A DNA stretch of 34,639 nt from positions 1-34,639 of IMG/VR virus record IMGVR_UViG_3300044855_000244. One strand, 5' to 3'. Shown piece after piece: positions 5,563 through 13,924 of this stretch. Within the stretch, counting starts at the first letter, position 1. Each line of letters begins with the position of its first letter. The translations under genes were made by a program, and so were the position numbers. The stretch is from a virus. The notes under the pieces were generated by a model, which saw only the letters and a list, made by a program, of their open reading frames with translations, did not search any database and was not told the origin of the DNA.

Positions 5563-7162
5563 GACGACCGCCGAGGCGTTCAACACGATCCCTGGCTATG
5601 ACGCGATCGCCACCGCGGGCGATGCGACCTTCGTGCCTCAGGCCGCGATGCACACCATCCGGTTCATCGAGGAGCTTTGCACCCACGCGAAGGGCATATG
5701 GGCCGGGCAGCGCTTCAAGCTTCTCCCGTGGCAGCGAGCGGTCGTCGCGAACCTGTATGGCTGGCTTCGGCCCGACGGGACCCGGCGATATCGGGAGTGC
5801 GGCATCTGGGTGCCGCGAAAGAACGGCAAGACCGAGCTCGCCGCGCCATTAGGCCTCTATCACCTGCTCGCCGACGAGGAGCCGACGCCGGAAGTGGTCA
5901 GCATCGCGGCCGATCGCAAGCAAGCCAAGTTGGTGTTCGATCGGGCCAAGTCGATGATCCGAGCCGACCCCGAGCTCGAGTCGCGAACGGAGATCTACCA
6001 GAACCGCATCGTGGCCCCGTCGCTCGGCGGTCTTTGGGGCGCGCTCTCGAGCGACGCGCCGACCGCCCACGGCTTGCATGTCTCGTTCCTGATCGCCGAC
6101 GAGATCCACGCGATGGGCAACCGTCGCGAACTGTGGGAAGCGGTGCAGACATCGATGGGCGCTCGACGCCAGCCGCTTTCGGTCTCGATCACGACCGCGG
6201 GCACGCTTCGCGAGTCGCTCGAGTTCGACCAGTACGACTATGCCTGCAAGGTCAGGGATCGCATCATCGACAACCCCGCCTTCCTGCCCGTGATCTATGA
6301 GGCGAGCGAAGGGATGGACTGGACCTCGCCCGAGGCGTGGGCGATCGCGAACCCCTCGCTCGGCGTGACGCTTCAAGAACAATGGCTCTCGACCGAATGC
6401 AAGCGCGCCCAAGAGCAACCGTCCTATGAGACGCCGTTCCGCACGCTCCACTTGAATCAGCACGTGACCGCCGACACCCGATGGGTGCGGATGTCCGATT
6501 GGGATGCGTGCGAGACCGAGATCGACTGGTCGAGGCTTCGCGGTCTCCCGTGCTGGCTCGGCATCGACCTCGGCGAGGTCTCGGACCTCACGAGCCTGAC
6601 GGCGGTCTGGATCGACGGCGACGAGCTGTGGGTCCGCTCGTGGTCGTATGCGCCCGAGGAAGGGGCGCAGCGACGGGCGAGACAGGATCGGGTGCCTTAT
6701 CTCGATTGGGCGAGGCGCGGGTACCTGACGCTCACGCCCGGCGATGCGACCGATTACGAGTTTCTCCGGGCCGAGGTGAAGCGCATTGCCGCCGAGCATC
6801 GCGTGCAGTGCGTCGGATACGACCCGAACAACGCGGGCGGGCTGTCGCAGCAACTACACAACGACGGCTTGAACCTGAAGCGAGTGCCGCAGTCGTTCAT
6901 CGCGATGTCGGGTCCGACCCGGCGATGGGAGGCGGCGGTCGTCGGCAGGAAGCTTCGGCATGACGGGAATCCCGTCCTGACTTGGGCGATGTCCAACTGC
7001 GTCGTCGAGCTCGATCATGGCAACAACCCGAGACCCTCGAAGAAGCGCAGCGTCGAGAAGATCGACCCCGTCATTGCCGGTATTGTCGCTCTCGCCGTGG
7101 CGCTCGACTCGCCGGTGGTAGAACCTAGCCCCTACGAGTCCCGAGGGATCGCATGGCTCTGA
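5516..7162 (+). CDS. terL: Terminase large subunit (packaging ATPase and nuclease)
   Basis: This 548-residue protein has the two-domain layout of phage large terminases. The ATPase domain carries a Walker A-type loop PRKNGKTE (Arg101 to Thr106) and a Walker B FLIADEIH with Asp195 and Glu196. A coupling segment (SVSITTAGT) follows. The RNase H-like nuclease domain begins at GIDLGEVSDLT with Asp351; further candidate metal ligands are Asp436 (VGYDPNNA) and Asp517 (KIDPVIAG). It powers DNA translocation into the prohead and cuts the concatemer. The DNA end type (cos or headful) cannot be read from the sequence. Its end overlaps the portal gene by 10 bases. Confidence 0.95.
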   Translation: MPRKTSSRKRTDGSAETTAEAFNTIPGYDAIATAGDATFVPQAAMHTIRFIEELCTHAKGIWAGQRFKLLPWQRAVVANLYGWLRPDGTRRYRECGIWVPRKNGKTELAAPLGLYHLLADEEPTPEVVSIAADRKQAKLVFDRAKSMIRADPELESRTEIYQNRIVAPSLGGLWGALSSDAPTAHGLHVSFLIADEIHAMGNRRELWEAVQTSMGARRQPLSVSITTAGTLRESLEFDQYDYACKVRDRIIDNPAFLPVIYEASEGMDWTSPEAWAIANPSLGVTLQEQWLSTECKRAQEQPSYETPFRTLHLNQHVTADTRWVRMSDWDACETEIDWSRLRGLPCWLGIDLGEVSDLTSLTAVWIDGDELWVRSWSYAPEEGAQRRARQDRVPYLDWARRGYLTLTPGDATDYEFLRAEVKRIAAEHRVQCVGYDPNNAGGLSQQLHNDGLNLKRVPQSFIAMSGPTRRWEAAVVGRKLRHDGNPVLTWAMSNCVVELDHGNNPRPSKKRSVEKIDPVIAGIVALAVALDSPVVEPSPYESRGIAWL

Positions 7163-10086
7163 CGCTCCGAGGTCTTATCCCGAAAGCATGGCGGCCGAAG
7201 CAGGGCTTCGAGGACAACACGCCGATCGGTCAGCCGATCGCGGGTCTGGTCCAGGGCTACATCTCGCCGTGGGCCGAGACCGGGCTGCAGATCACGCCAC
7301 AGAACGCACGCGAAGCGCCGACCGTCTTCGCGTGCGTCCGACTCATTTCGACCTCGATCGCCCGCATGGAATGGCGGGTATTGAAGGCGGAAGAAGGCGA
7401 ATCTCCGAAGCCGATGCCCGAGCATCCGCTGTGGCGCCTGTTGAACGACGAGCCCAACCCCTACATGAGCGGCTTCACATTCCGTGAGTCGCTCCTGACC
7501 GACTGCCTGCTGTTCGGCAACGCGTATGCGTTCATCGAGCGAGACGCGTCGGCGAGGCCGATCCGACTGCTCAAGCTTCGGCCCGACCTGATGTACGTGC
7601 TTCGAGGTCCCGACAACTCGCCGACTTACCACTACGCGGCGGGCACGAACGGCGGGCATCGGGAGCTGCACGGCTTCGATGTCTTCCATCTCGCCGGGCC
7701 AGGAAGCGACGGCCTTCTCGGCGATCCGCCGATATACCTCGCTCGAGAGGTGATCGGCCTCGAGATCGTCGCGACCAAGTTTGTCGCGAAGTTCTTCCAG
7801 AACGGCGGCCGACCCGCGGGCGCGCTCACGACGCCGGGCACGCTCAGCCCCGAGGCGCTCGATCGGTTGCGGCAGTCGTGGCAGGCGTTGCATGCAGGCG
7901 CAGACAACGCCGGCCGGGTCGCGATCCTCGAGGCGGGGATGAAGTTCGAGAAGATGGCAATCGATCCGAACGAGGCGCAGCTCCTCGAGCTCCGGTCGTA
8001 CTGTCGCGAGCAGATTGCCGCCGCCTTCGGCGTCCCGCCGCACATGGTCGGCGACAGCGCCAAGCAGAGCTACGCCAGCGCCGAACAGGCCGACATCGAG
8101 TACGTCAAGCACTGCCTCGGCGCGTGGGCGAGTCGACTCGAGCGCGAGGTCTCGAGGAAGCTCATCGTGAACGACGACGGGCTCACGACCCGGATCTCGT
8201 TCGACGAGCTGATGCGTGGCGACATGGCGGCACGGTTCAACTCATACAACACCGCGCTTTCCGCCGGATTCCTGTCCATCAACGAGATCCGCGCTCGCGA
8301 AGGCCTGTCTCCGGTCGATGGCGGCGACCGCATCCGGGTGCCGCTCAACATGCAGACGCTCGACCCGGACGCGAACGTGGCGGGCGACATTCCGCCCGCC
8401 GACGGGCCGGAGACCGCCGCCCCGGACGCGACCGGCGGCGAGGCGAAGCCGACCGCCTCGGCGGGCGATTCGAGCGACGGGCCGGGGTTGAATGGCGCTC
8501 AGATCAGCGCCGCGAAGGAGATCCTCCTCGCCGTGACCGCGAAGCAGATCGCGGCGGCGGCGGCCGAGACCCTGCTTGTCGCGTGCGGCCTGACCCCGGC
8601 GATGGCGAGGACGATCATCACCGCTCAGGCCGCGATCGAGCCGAGCGAGGTTCAGCCGGTGCCCGAGGCGACCATCCCGGCGGCCGAGGCGGCGAGCGAG
8701 CAGCCGCCGCCCGAGGGTGGAAACGTTTCCATGCCGGACGAGCGGTCAGAGATTCGAGACGACGGCTGCGGAACGGGCTCGGGCGGATTCAAGCCCGGCA
8801 ACACCTGCGGCAAGGAAGACGGGGCCGGAGGCGACGACGACAAGCCCGGTGCCAAGGCCGACGCGAAGTCAAAGGGCGTCAACAAGACCAACGAAGACCT
8901 CGGCGCGCTCGACTATTCGCATCTCGATGTCGGGGAGCACGAGGTACATCACGTTGAAGATTGGAAGGCGAAGAACGGCAACCCATACTTGATGAATGTC
9001 TTCTCGACAATGCCCGAGCTGGCTGCGCAAATAGGCGTGCCGACGAACATCAACGCACGGCATGGCACGGTAAAGATCATGGTCGACCCGGAGAAGCCAG
9101 ACGCGGGCTACTACGTGAATGTGATCGACTATCGCAAGCCTGGCTTCAAGAGAGAAGACCTGCGCAATCGAGTCGTGACGGGACCGGACGGGAAGCCGTT
9201 GTCGTTCAAGCAGGCGACGGAGATCTACAAGCATCACGTGGCGAAGTCGGAAGAAGAAGACAAGCAGCCTTTGCCTGAGCAGCCCAAGACGGAAGCGCCG
9301 AAGCCGACGGCACCGCCGCCTGCTCCGCCGTATCCCAAGCCGAAGCTCAGCACGGCGAAGTCGCAATGGAAGGGTGCAAAGCACCCGTGGCCAGCCGAGG
9401 TCTCCGACGACGAGCACGCCACGATCGTCAAGAATGCGGGCATCGAAGGCGAGGGCGCCAAGAAGATCGCCGAGGCGATGAAGGGCAAGATCCACCCGAA
9501 GGATCCACAAGGCCCGCACATCCTGCGTGCGATCGCCGAGCATGGCGCCCATGTCGGCCTCGATCCCGCGCTCGCCGCGTTGCAGCTCGATGGCCTCGGC
9601 AAGACGGTATCGCACCAGGACGGCAAGCTGCTCACGAGCGGCAGGCGTGGATCGCGTGGTGCGCATGGCCTGTATCACCCGGTCACGGGCGAGATCAGGC
9701 TCAGCGCACAGAGTTTGCCGGATGCGCACGGCCGTGTGTACACGATCGCCAACGGGACGCTTGCGCACGAGCTCGGGCACCATGTCCACATGCAGCGAAT
9801 GACCGACGCGGCGGCCGATGAGTGGGCGGCAATCTCGAAGAAGGGCAAGACCGCGAGAGTTTCCGCCTACGCTCGAACCTCGACCGGCGAGCACTTCTGC
9901 GAGGCCTATCGCGCATGGCATTCCGGCGAAGCGGGACAGAAGACCTTGCGCGATCTCGAGCCCGAGGCATACGCCTACATGAAGAAGTTGCACTCGGGCG
10001 AAGGCAAGGACATGCTGTTGCCTGCGGGACAGCGAGCGCCGTTCGTTGTCGGAGAAGCCCGATGGGAAGGGAAGCCCTCGAAATGA
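7153..10086 (+). CDS. HK97-type portal protein fused to a C-terminal zincin-like metallopeptidase domain, 977 aa
   Basis: Residues 1-420 are an HK97-family portal: VFACVRLISTSIARMEWRV, the LLNDEPNPYMSGFTFRESL segment, LLFGNAYAFIERD, and AFGVPPHMVGDSAKQSYASAEQ. Family portals are usually about 400-500 aa, so more than 500 extra residues follow. Residues 420-590 are Ala/Pro/Gly-rich linker and contain CGTGSGGFKPGNTCG (539-553). Residues 590-690 form an unrecognised domain, with codon use less GC-biased than its surroundings, followed by a Pro-rich hinge. The C-terminal 200 residues contain HELGH (872-876), and 40 residues later SAYARTSTGEHFCEAYRAW, with Glu917 as a plausible third zinc ligand, as in gluzincin-type proteases. 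The portal forms the dodecameric DNA gate. The peptidase may act on head proteins, or be injected. Proteolytic activity is inferred. Confidence 0.88.
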   Translation: MALTLRGLIPKAWRPKQGFEDNTPIGQPIAGLVQGYISPWAETGLQITPQNAREAPTVFACVRLISTSIARMEWRVLKAEEGESPKPMPEHPLWRLLNDEPNPYMSGFTFRESLLTDCLLFGNAYAFIERDASARPIRLLKLRPDLMYVLRGPDNSPTYHYAAGTNGGHRELHGFDVFHLAGPGSDGLLGDPPIYLAREVIGLEIVATKFVAKFFQNGGRPAGALTTPGTLSPEALDRLRQSWQALHAGADNAGRVAILEAGMKFEKMAIDPNEAQLLELRSYCREQIAAAFGVPPHMVGDSAKQSYASAEQADIEYVKHCLGAWASRLEREVSRKLIVNDDGLTTRISFDELMRGDMAARFNSYNTALSAGFLSINEIRAREGLSPVDGGDRIRVPLNMQTLDPDANVAGDIPPADGPETAAPDATGGEAKPTASAGDSSDGPGLNGAQISAAKEILLAVTAKQIAAAAAETLLVACGLTPAMARTIITAQAAIEPSEVQPVPEATIPAAEAASEQPPPEGGNVSMPDERSEIRDDGCGTGSGGFKPGNTCGKEDGAGGDDDKPGAKADAKSKGVNKTNEDLGALDYSHLDVGEHEVHHVEDWKAKNGNPYLMNVFSTMPELAAQIGVPTNINARHGTVKIMVDPEKPDAGYYVNVIDYRKPGFKREDLRNRVVTGPDGKPLSFKQATEIYKHHVAKSEEEDKQPLPEQPKTEAPKPTAPPPAPPYPKPKLSTAKSQWKGAKHPWPAEVSDDEHATIVKNAGIEGEGAKKIAEAMKGKIHPKDPQGPHILRAIAEHGAHVGLDPALAALQLDGLGKTVSHQDGKLLTSGRRGSRGAHGLYHPVTGEIRLSAQSLPDAHGRVYTIANGTLAHELGHHVHMQRMTDAAADEWAAISKKGKTARVSAYARTSTGEHFCEAYRAWHSGEAGQKTLRDLEPEAYAYMKKLHSGEGKDMLLPAGQRAPFVVGEARWEGKPSK

Positions 10087-10328
10087 AGCTCGAAGAGTTC
10101 GTCAATGGCGTGATGTCGGAAGAGATCGAAGTCGTCGTCGGCGTCAAGGAAGGCGACGCCTACGGCTCGACGGCCGCCGATCCCGACGACTTGACCGACG
10201 AGGACATCGCGGCCGAGGCGATCGGCCAGCGAGTCGAAGGGCTCGAAGGCATGAGCTTCGAGGAAATCGTCAAGCGCGTGCATGAGCTTCGCGAAGGCGA
10301 CGACGATGAGGAGGTTGGCGATGAGTAG
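10083..10328 (+). CDS. Small acidic protein between portal and prohead protease, 81 aa
   Basis: No family is recognised. The ATG overlaps the portal stop (ATGA). The composition is strikingly acidic: roughly a third of residues are Asp or Glu, including ADPDDLTDEDIAAEA and the C-terminal EGDDDEEVGDE. It has no cysteine, and a helix with FEEIVKRVHELRE. Its place between portal and protease could fit a scaffolding or chaperone role, but phages with a delta-domain capsid protein, as here, usually need no separate scaffold. It overlaps the protease start by 8 bases, which suggests coupled translation in a fixed ratio. Confidence 0.7.
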   Translation: MKLEEFVNGVMSEEIEVVVGVKEGDAYGSTAADPDDLTDEDIAAEAIGQRVEGLEGMSFEEIVKRVHELREGDDDEEVGDE

Positions 10329-11253
10329 CGTCGAGATCCGAACCGCACGCGGCGCTATTCGCTCCGCGCCGGCGGGCGCGTCGACCGTCGATCGCGAGAC
10401 GCTCGTCGGGTACGCGTCGACCTTTCGCGAGGCCTACGACATGGGCGACTTCTGGGAGGAGGTCGCCCCGGGCGCGTTCTCCGAAAGCCTGAAGTCGCAG
10501 GACATCGTCGCGCTCGTCAATCACGACTCGACCCGGCCGCTCGCTCGCATGAGCCGGGGTACTCTTCGCATCGCCGAGGACGAGCGAGGTCTTCGCGTCG
10601 AGATCGACCCGATCGACACGACCTACGCTCGCGACCTGGTGGTCGCCGTCAGGGAAGGAGTCGTCGACTCGATGTCGTTCGGCTTCAAGGTCAAGAAGGA
10701 CAAGTTCGAGCGACGCGACGGGAAGACCGTTCGAGTGCTCGAGGATGTCGAGCTGCACGAGGTTTCGTGCGTCACGTTCCCGGCGAATCCCAATGCCGAT
10801 CTCGTGCTCGATCGCCGAAGCTTCGATCGGTGGCGATGCGAGGACGAATGCGACGAGCGCAACCAATCGTCCGATGCACCCGAGCGATACTCGGGGATCG
10901 ACTTCAAGCCCACGAAGGAGATGGCGGCCGCCGCCGCTCGCGGGCTCGAGCTCCGGCGCGAGTTCAATCGGGGCGGCACGGAGGTCGGCGTCGCCCGTGC
11001 GACTCAGCTCAAGAACCGGGAAGTCCTGTCCCCGGACACCGTTCGCCGGATGCGATCGTACTTCGCGAGGCATGCGGTCGACAAGCGCCCCGGGTGGGAC
11101 GATCCGAAAGACCCGAGCGCCGGATTCGTGGCTTGGCTTCTGTGGGGCGGAGATCCGGGCGAGTCGTGGTCCGAGCGCCTCGTCGAGCGGATGGAAGCGG
11201 CCGACAAGAAGGGCGCACGCTCGAGGCGGTTCTTTTTGCTGCCGCCTCGATGA
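10321..11253 (+). CDS. HK97-family prohead protease (S78) with an extra C-terminal domain
   Basis: Residues 1-175 are the caudovirus prohead serine protease. They show LVGYASTF, DFWEEVAPGAF, IVALVNHD with candidate catalytic His68, VDSMSFGF with candidate nucleophile Ser119, and LHEVSCVTFPANP. The enzyme removes the capsid delta domain and other internal parts during maturation. Family members are often about 200 aa; this one has 310. The extra C-terminal part (about residues 195-300) carries the pattern RGLELRREFNRGGTEVGVA, then LSPDTVRRM, FARHAVDK, and GFVAWLLWGGDPG. I know this pattern from other phage structural or regulatory proteins of unassigned function. The GAGGAGG at 10308 lies 6 bases ahead of the ATG. 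Confidence 0.9.
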   Translation: MSSVEIRTARGAIRSAPAGASTVDRETLVGYASTFREAYDMGDFWEEVAPGAFSESLKSQDIVALVNHDSTRPLARMSRGTLRIAEDERGLRVEIDPIDTTYARDLVVAVREGVVDSMSFGFKVKKDKFERRDGKTVRVLEDVELHEVSCVTFPANPNADLVLDRRSFDRWRCEDECDERNQSSDAPERYSGIDFKPTKEMAAAAARGLELRREFNRGGTEVGVARATQLKNREVLSPDTVRRMRSYFARHAVDKRPGWDDPKDPSAGFVAWLLWGGDPGESWSERLVERMEAADKKGARSRRFFLLPPR

Positions 11254-11283
11254 TGCGACCGGCGAGTCTGATACAGAAGCGCC

Positions 11284-12324
11284 ATGCTCTACGCGTCACT
11301 CATCGACCGCGCCGCCGAGGAGAACGGCTTCTCGAAGTTCATCAGAACAGGCGAGACCCGTCAACTCGGGTATGGGGCCGATGATTCCGGCAGCGTGATC
11401 GCGCCGCGATCGTTCGCGGACAAGGTCTCGATGCGGATGAAGGAAAGCTGGATCCGCAAGTACGCGACGGTTGTGAAGTGCACGCGATCGTTCCAGGCTG
11501 CATGGATCAACACCGAGCCGACCGTCGGCGTGCGCACTCCCGCCGCTTCGACCGGCGTTCTCGCGATGGGGACCGAGTCTGCGCCCACGGTTGCGCTCCC
11601 GACCTTCGCGACGGGCGGCACGCCTTCGACCGAGCTGCGCGAGCTCAAGCCGAGATTCATGACCGTCTCGACCTATGTCTCGCGAGAGCTGCTCGAGGAT
11701 TCGGCCTCGGGCGCTTCGGTCGAAGACTTCCTCGCGATGGCCTTCGCCCGCAAACTCGCCGAGGAGGAGCATAAGCAGGCGATCATTGGCACCGGCACGA
11801 ACCAGTATCTCGGCATGCGGACTGCGGTGAGTGATGCAAGCCGCACCGTCCAAGCCGCCGCCGCGAATACCCTAACGCTCTCCGACTTCCAAGAGGCGAT
11901 CGAGTCGGTCGGGATCGGCGTCTACGAGAATGCCTGCTGGATCCTCTCGCACTACGCCTATCGAGTTCTTGCCGGATACGCGACGTCGGCACCGCTTGGC
12001 TCGGGATCATTCCAGACGCACATCGTTGACGGCAAGCCGATCTTCACGCTATTCGGTCGACCGGCCCACCTCACCGATCACCTCGTCCTAACGACGAAGT
12101 CCGGCGGATTCAGCGTCCCCGCCTCCACCGACCACAGCGTGGGTCTCGTCGATCTTTCGCAGTACCTCATCGCGGAGACGAGCGAGTTTCGCGTCGAGCG
12201 ATACGACGAATGGGACAACGGAACACTTGGCGCCACGAAAGGTCAAGTCATGTTCCTCGGACGGATGCGCACCGACGGCGCGCTGCTCGATCCGCGGAAT
12301 GCAACGTTCATCAAACACCCCTGA
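11284..12324 (+). CDS. HK97-fold capsid protein without delta domain (first of two)
   Basis: The protein reads as a phage major-capsid-type HK97 fold. After only about 28 residues comes the N-arm-like SGSVIAPRSFADKVSMRM. Then follow a beta-rich E-loop region, the spine-helix stretch VSRELLEDSASGASVEDFLA with FARKLAEEEHKQAIIGTGTN, and a C-terminal SEFRVERYDEWDNGTLGATK typical of the A-domain end. At 346 aa it has no N-terminal scaffold, unlike the next gene. It could form part of the shell together with that protein, a vertex or minor capsomer, or a decoration relative. The ATG at 11284 has only a weak AGAAG upstream, 30 bases after the protease stop, so expression may be lower than that of its neighbour. 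Confidence 0.82.
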   Translation: MLYASLIDRAAEENGFSKFIRTGETRQLGYGADDSGSVIAPRSFADKVSMRMKESWIRKYATVVKCTRSFQAAWINTEPTVGVRTPAASTGVLAMGTESAPTVALPTFATGGTPSTELRELKPRFMTVSTYVSRELLEDSASGASVEDFLAMAFARKLAEEEHKQAIIGTGTNQYLGMRTAVSDASRTVQAAAANTLTLSDFQEAIESVGIGVYENACWILSHYAYRVLAGYATSAPLGSGSFQTHIVDGKPIFTLFGRPAHLTDHLVLTTKSGGFSVPASTDHSVGLVDLSQYLIAETSEFRVERYDEWDNGTLGATKGQVMFLGRMRTDGALLDPRNATFIKHP

Positions 12325-12336
12325 TAAGGACAGACA

Positions 12337-13671
12337 ATGCCGAACGATACGCAGGAAGACATCGAGCAGAAGGCGGACGACGCCACCGAAGCGCCCGCGA
12401 CCGAGACCGAGACCAAGGGCAGCGAAGGGTACGAGGACGTCGTGCGCGAGCTCGGCAAGCTGTACGATCGCATGCGCTCGATGATCGAGCGGGCGAATCG
12501 CGAAGGCGACATGACGAAGAAGGACGAGGAGGAGCTCGCGGGCATCCGCTCCCGCTACGACAGGCTCATCAAGATTCGCGACGCGAATCACGACCTCGCG
12601 AAGCGCTCCGCCGCCAGCCGCCAGCTCTCCTATTCGATGGAGCGCGCCGAGCGCGCCGCTCACGGCAAGCCGGTCGAGCAGCGCCTCGCGATCATGCAGC
12701 GAGCGGAGTACCGCAGCGCCTTCGCGAGTTACCTCCAGCACGGCCACAAGCCGAGCTTCGAGACTCGCGCCCTGAGCGAAGGCTCCGATCCCGACGGCGG
12801 CTACCTGCCGAGCCAGGACTTCTACAACGTGCTCTCGAAGGTCCTCGAGCAGGAGGTCGTGCTTCGCAAGATCGCGACCGTGATGCCGCTCGGGACGTTC
12901 AAGACCAATGTGGCGGTCGAAGGCGGGATCGTCTCGGCGTCGTGGGGCACTGAGGCGGCAAACGTCGCGGTCGACACCGCGCAGACCTTCGAGCAGCGTC
13001 AGCTCACGCCGAAGCGCCTGAGCGTGATCGTCAAGGCGTCGATGGAGCTCGTCGAGGACGCGCCGAGCCGCGGCCCGGGCTTCAGCGTCGAGACGATCGT
13101 CGCCGACCAGATGGCCCGCGCCTTCGCCCTGAAGGAAGAAGAGGGCTTCGCGGTCGGAACCGGGGCGAGCGGACAGCCGAAGGGCATCTTCAAGTACACC
13201 GGCGCAGGCGAGATCAGCACGGGCAAGACTGCGGCGACCGCGTCGGCGTTCACCGCGAACGAGCTCATCGACCTGATCTACTCGCTGCCTCGCCAGTACC
13301 GAACGACTCCGAACGTCGCGATTGTGTGCAACGACACCGTGATTGCCGCCATCCGCAAGTTCACCAACCCCGGAAGCGGCACGTCGTTCCTGTCGTACCT
13401 GTGGGAACCGTCGTTCAAGCTCGGCGAGCCCGACCGGATCATGGGCATCCCGATTTACTCGTGCCAATACGCGCCCGATGTCGCGACCGGCACCGTCCCC
13501 ATCATCATCGGCGACTTCTCGAGGTTCATCATCGGTACCCGCACCGGCCTTTCGGTGCGCGTCCTGCGCGAGCTGTACGCGGGCAACGGCCAGCTCGGGT
13601 ACCTCGGCATGGAGCGCGTCGACTGCATCCCGACGGTTTACAACGCCTTCCGCTACCTCAAGATGGCCTGA
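12337..13671 (+). CDS. Major capsid protein, HK97 fold with N-terminal delta (scaffold) domain
   Basis: The first 110 residues are charged and helical (YEDVVRELGKLYDRMRSMI, KKDEEELAGIRSRYDRL), the delta domain that guides assembly and is then cut away by the prohead protease. The mature shell part begins near residue 115-149, where SDPDGGYLPSQDFYNVL marks the N-arm. It continues with TVMPLGTFKTNV, the spine-like SVIVKASMELVEDA with ALKEEEGFAVGTGASGQPKG, and the C-terminal GLSVRVLRELYAGNGQLGY. At 444 aa it has the usual precursor length. AAGGAC lies 8 bases before the ATG. A strong terminator follows immediately, as expected for the most abundant virion protein. Confidence 0.94.
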   Translation: MPNDTQEDIEQKADDATEAPATETETKGSEGYEDVVRELGKLYDRMRSMIERANREGDMTKKDEEELAGIRSRYDRLIKIRDANHDLAKRSAASRQLSYSMERAERAAHGKPVEQRLAIMQRAEYRSAFASYLQHGHKPSFETRALSEGSDPDGGYLPSQDFYNVLSKVLEQEVVLRKIATVMPLGTFKTNVAVEGGIVSASWGTEAANVAVDTAQTFEQRQLTPKRLSVIVKASMELVEDAPSRGPGFSVETIVADQMARAFALKEEEGFAVGTGASGQPKGIFKYTGAGEISTGKTAATASAFTANELIDLIYSLPRQYRTTPNVAIVCNDTVIAAIRKFTNPGSGTSFLSYLWEPSFKLGEPDRIMGIPIYSCQYAPDVATGTVPIIIGDFSRFIIGTRTGLSVRVLRELYAGNGQLGYLGMERVDCIPTVYNAFRYLKMA

Positions 13672-13691
13672 GCCTGAGTCTTCTCGTGCCG

Positions 13692-13732
13692 AAGGGGGCC
13701 GTGGTCGGCGACGGCCACGGCCCCTTTCTCTT
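13692..13732 (+). terminator. Rho-independent terminator after the major capsid gene
   Basis: A perfect 10-bp stem (GGGGCCGTGG at 13695-13704 with CCACGGCCCC at 13715-13724), a 10-base loop, and a pyrimidine tail TTTCTCTT follow the capsid stop by 20 bases. It probably terminates most head transcripts, with partial readthrough into the connector genes. Confidence 0.88.
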
Positions 13733-13747
13733 GGCAAGGAGCATCGA

Positions 13748-13924
13748 ATGAGAATCCAGATCCTGCAGCAACTCGTCGGACCCGCGGTCAACATGATGCC
13801 CGGCGACATCGTCGACCTTCCTGCCGACGAGGCGCGTCGGCTCATCGATGCCGGGATCGCCGAAGCCGTCGCCGACGAGCGTGCGACTCAGGCCGAGCCG
13901 CCGAGGAAGGCGACGCGACGATGA
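13748..13924 (+). CDS. Small head-region protein, 58 aa
   Basis: No named function. The AAGGAG at 13736 lies 6 bases before the ATG, and the stop overlaps the connector start (ATGA). The sequence QLVGPAVNMMPGDIVDLPADEARRLIDAGIAEAV is a compact strand-turn-helix of a kind often encoded between capsid and connector genes: a PGDIVDLP turn followed by an EARRLIDAGIA helix. The tail is short, basic and flexible (RATQAEPPRKATRR). A role in decorating or stabilising the head is possible but unproven. Confidence 0.8.
   Translation: MRIQILQQLVGPAVNMMPGDIVDLPADEARRLIDAGIAEAVADERATQAEPPRKATRR

Noticed and set aside
12088-13845. Long antisense open frame of 585 codons opposite the major capsid gene
   Set aside because: High-GC genes with strong third-position bias leave their complementary frames open. 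It has no ribosome binding site in context, an Arg/Ala/Asp-heavy composition and lies fully opposite a well-supported capsid gene.
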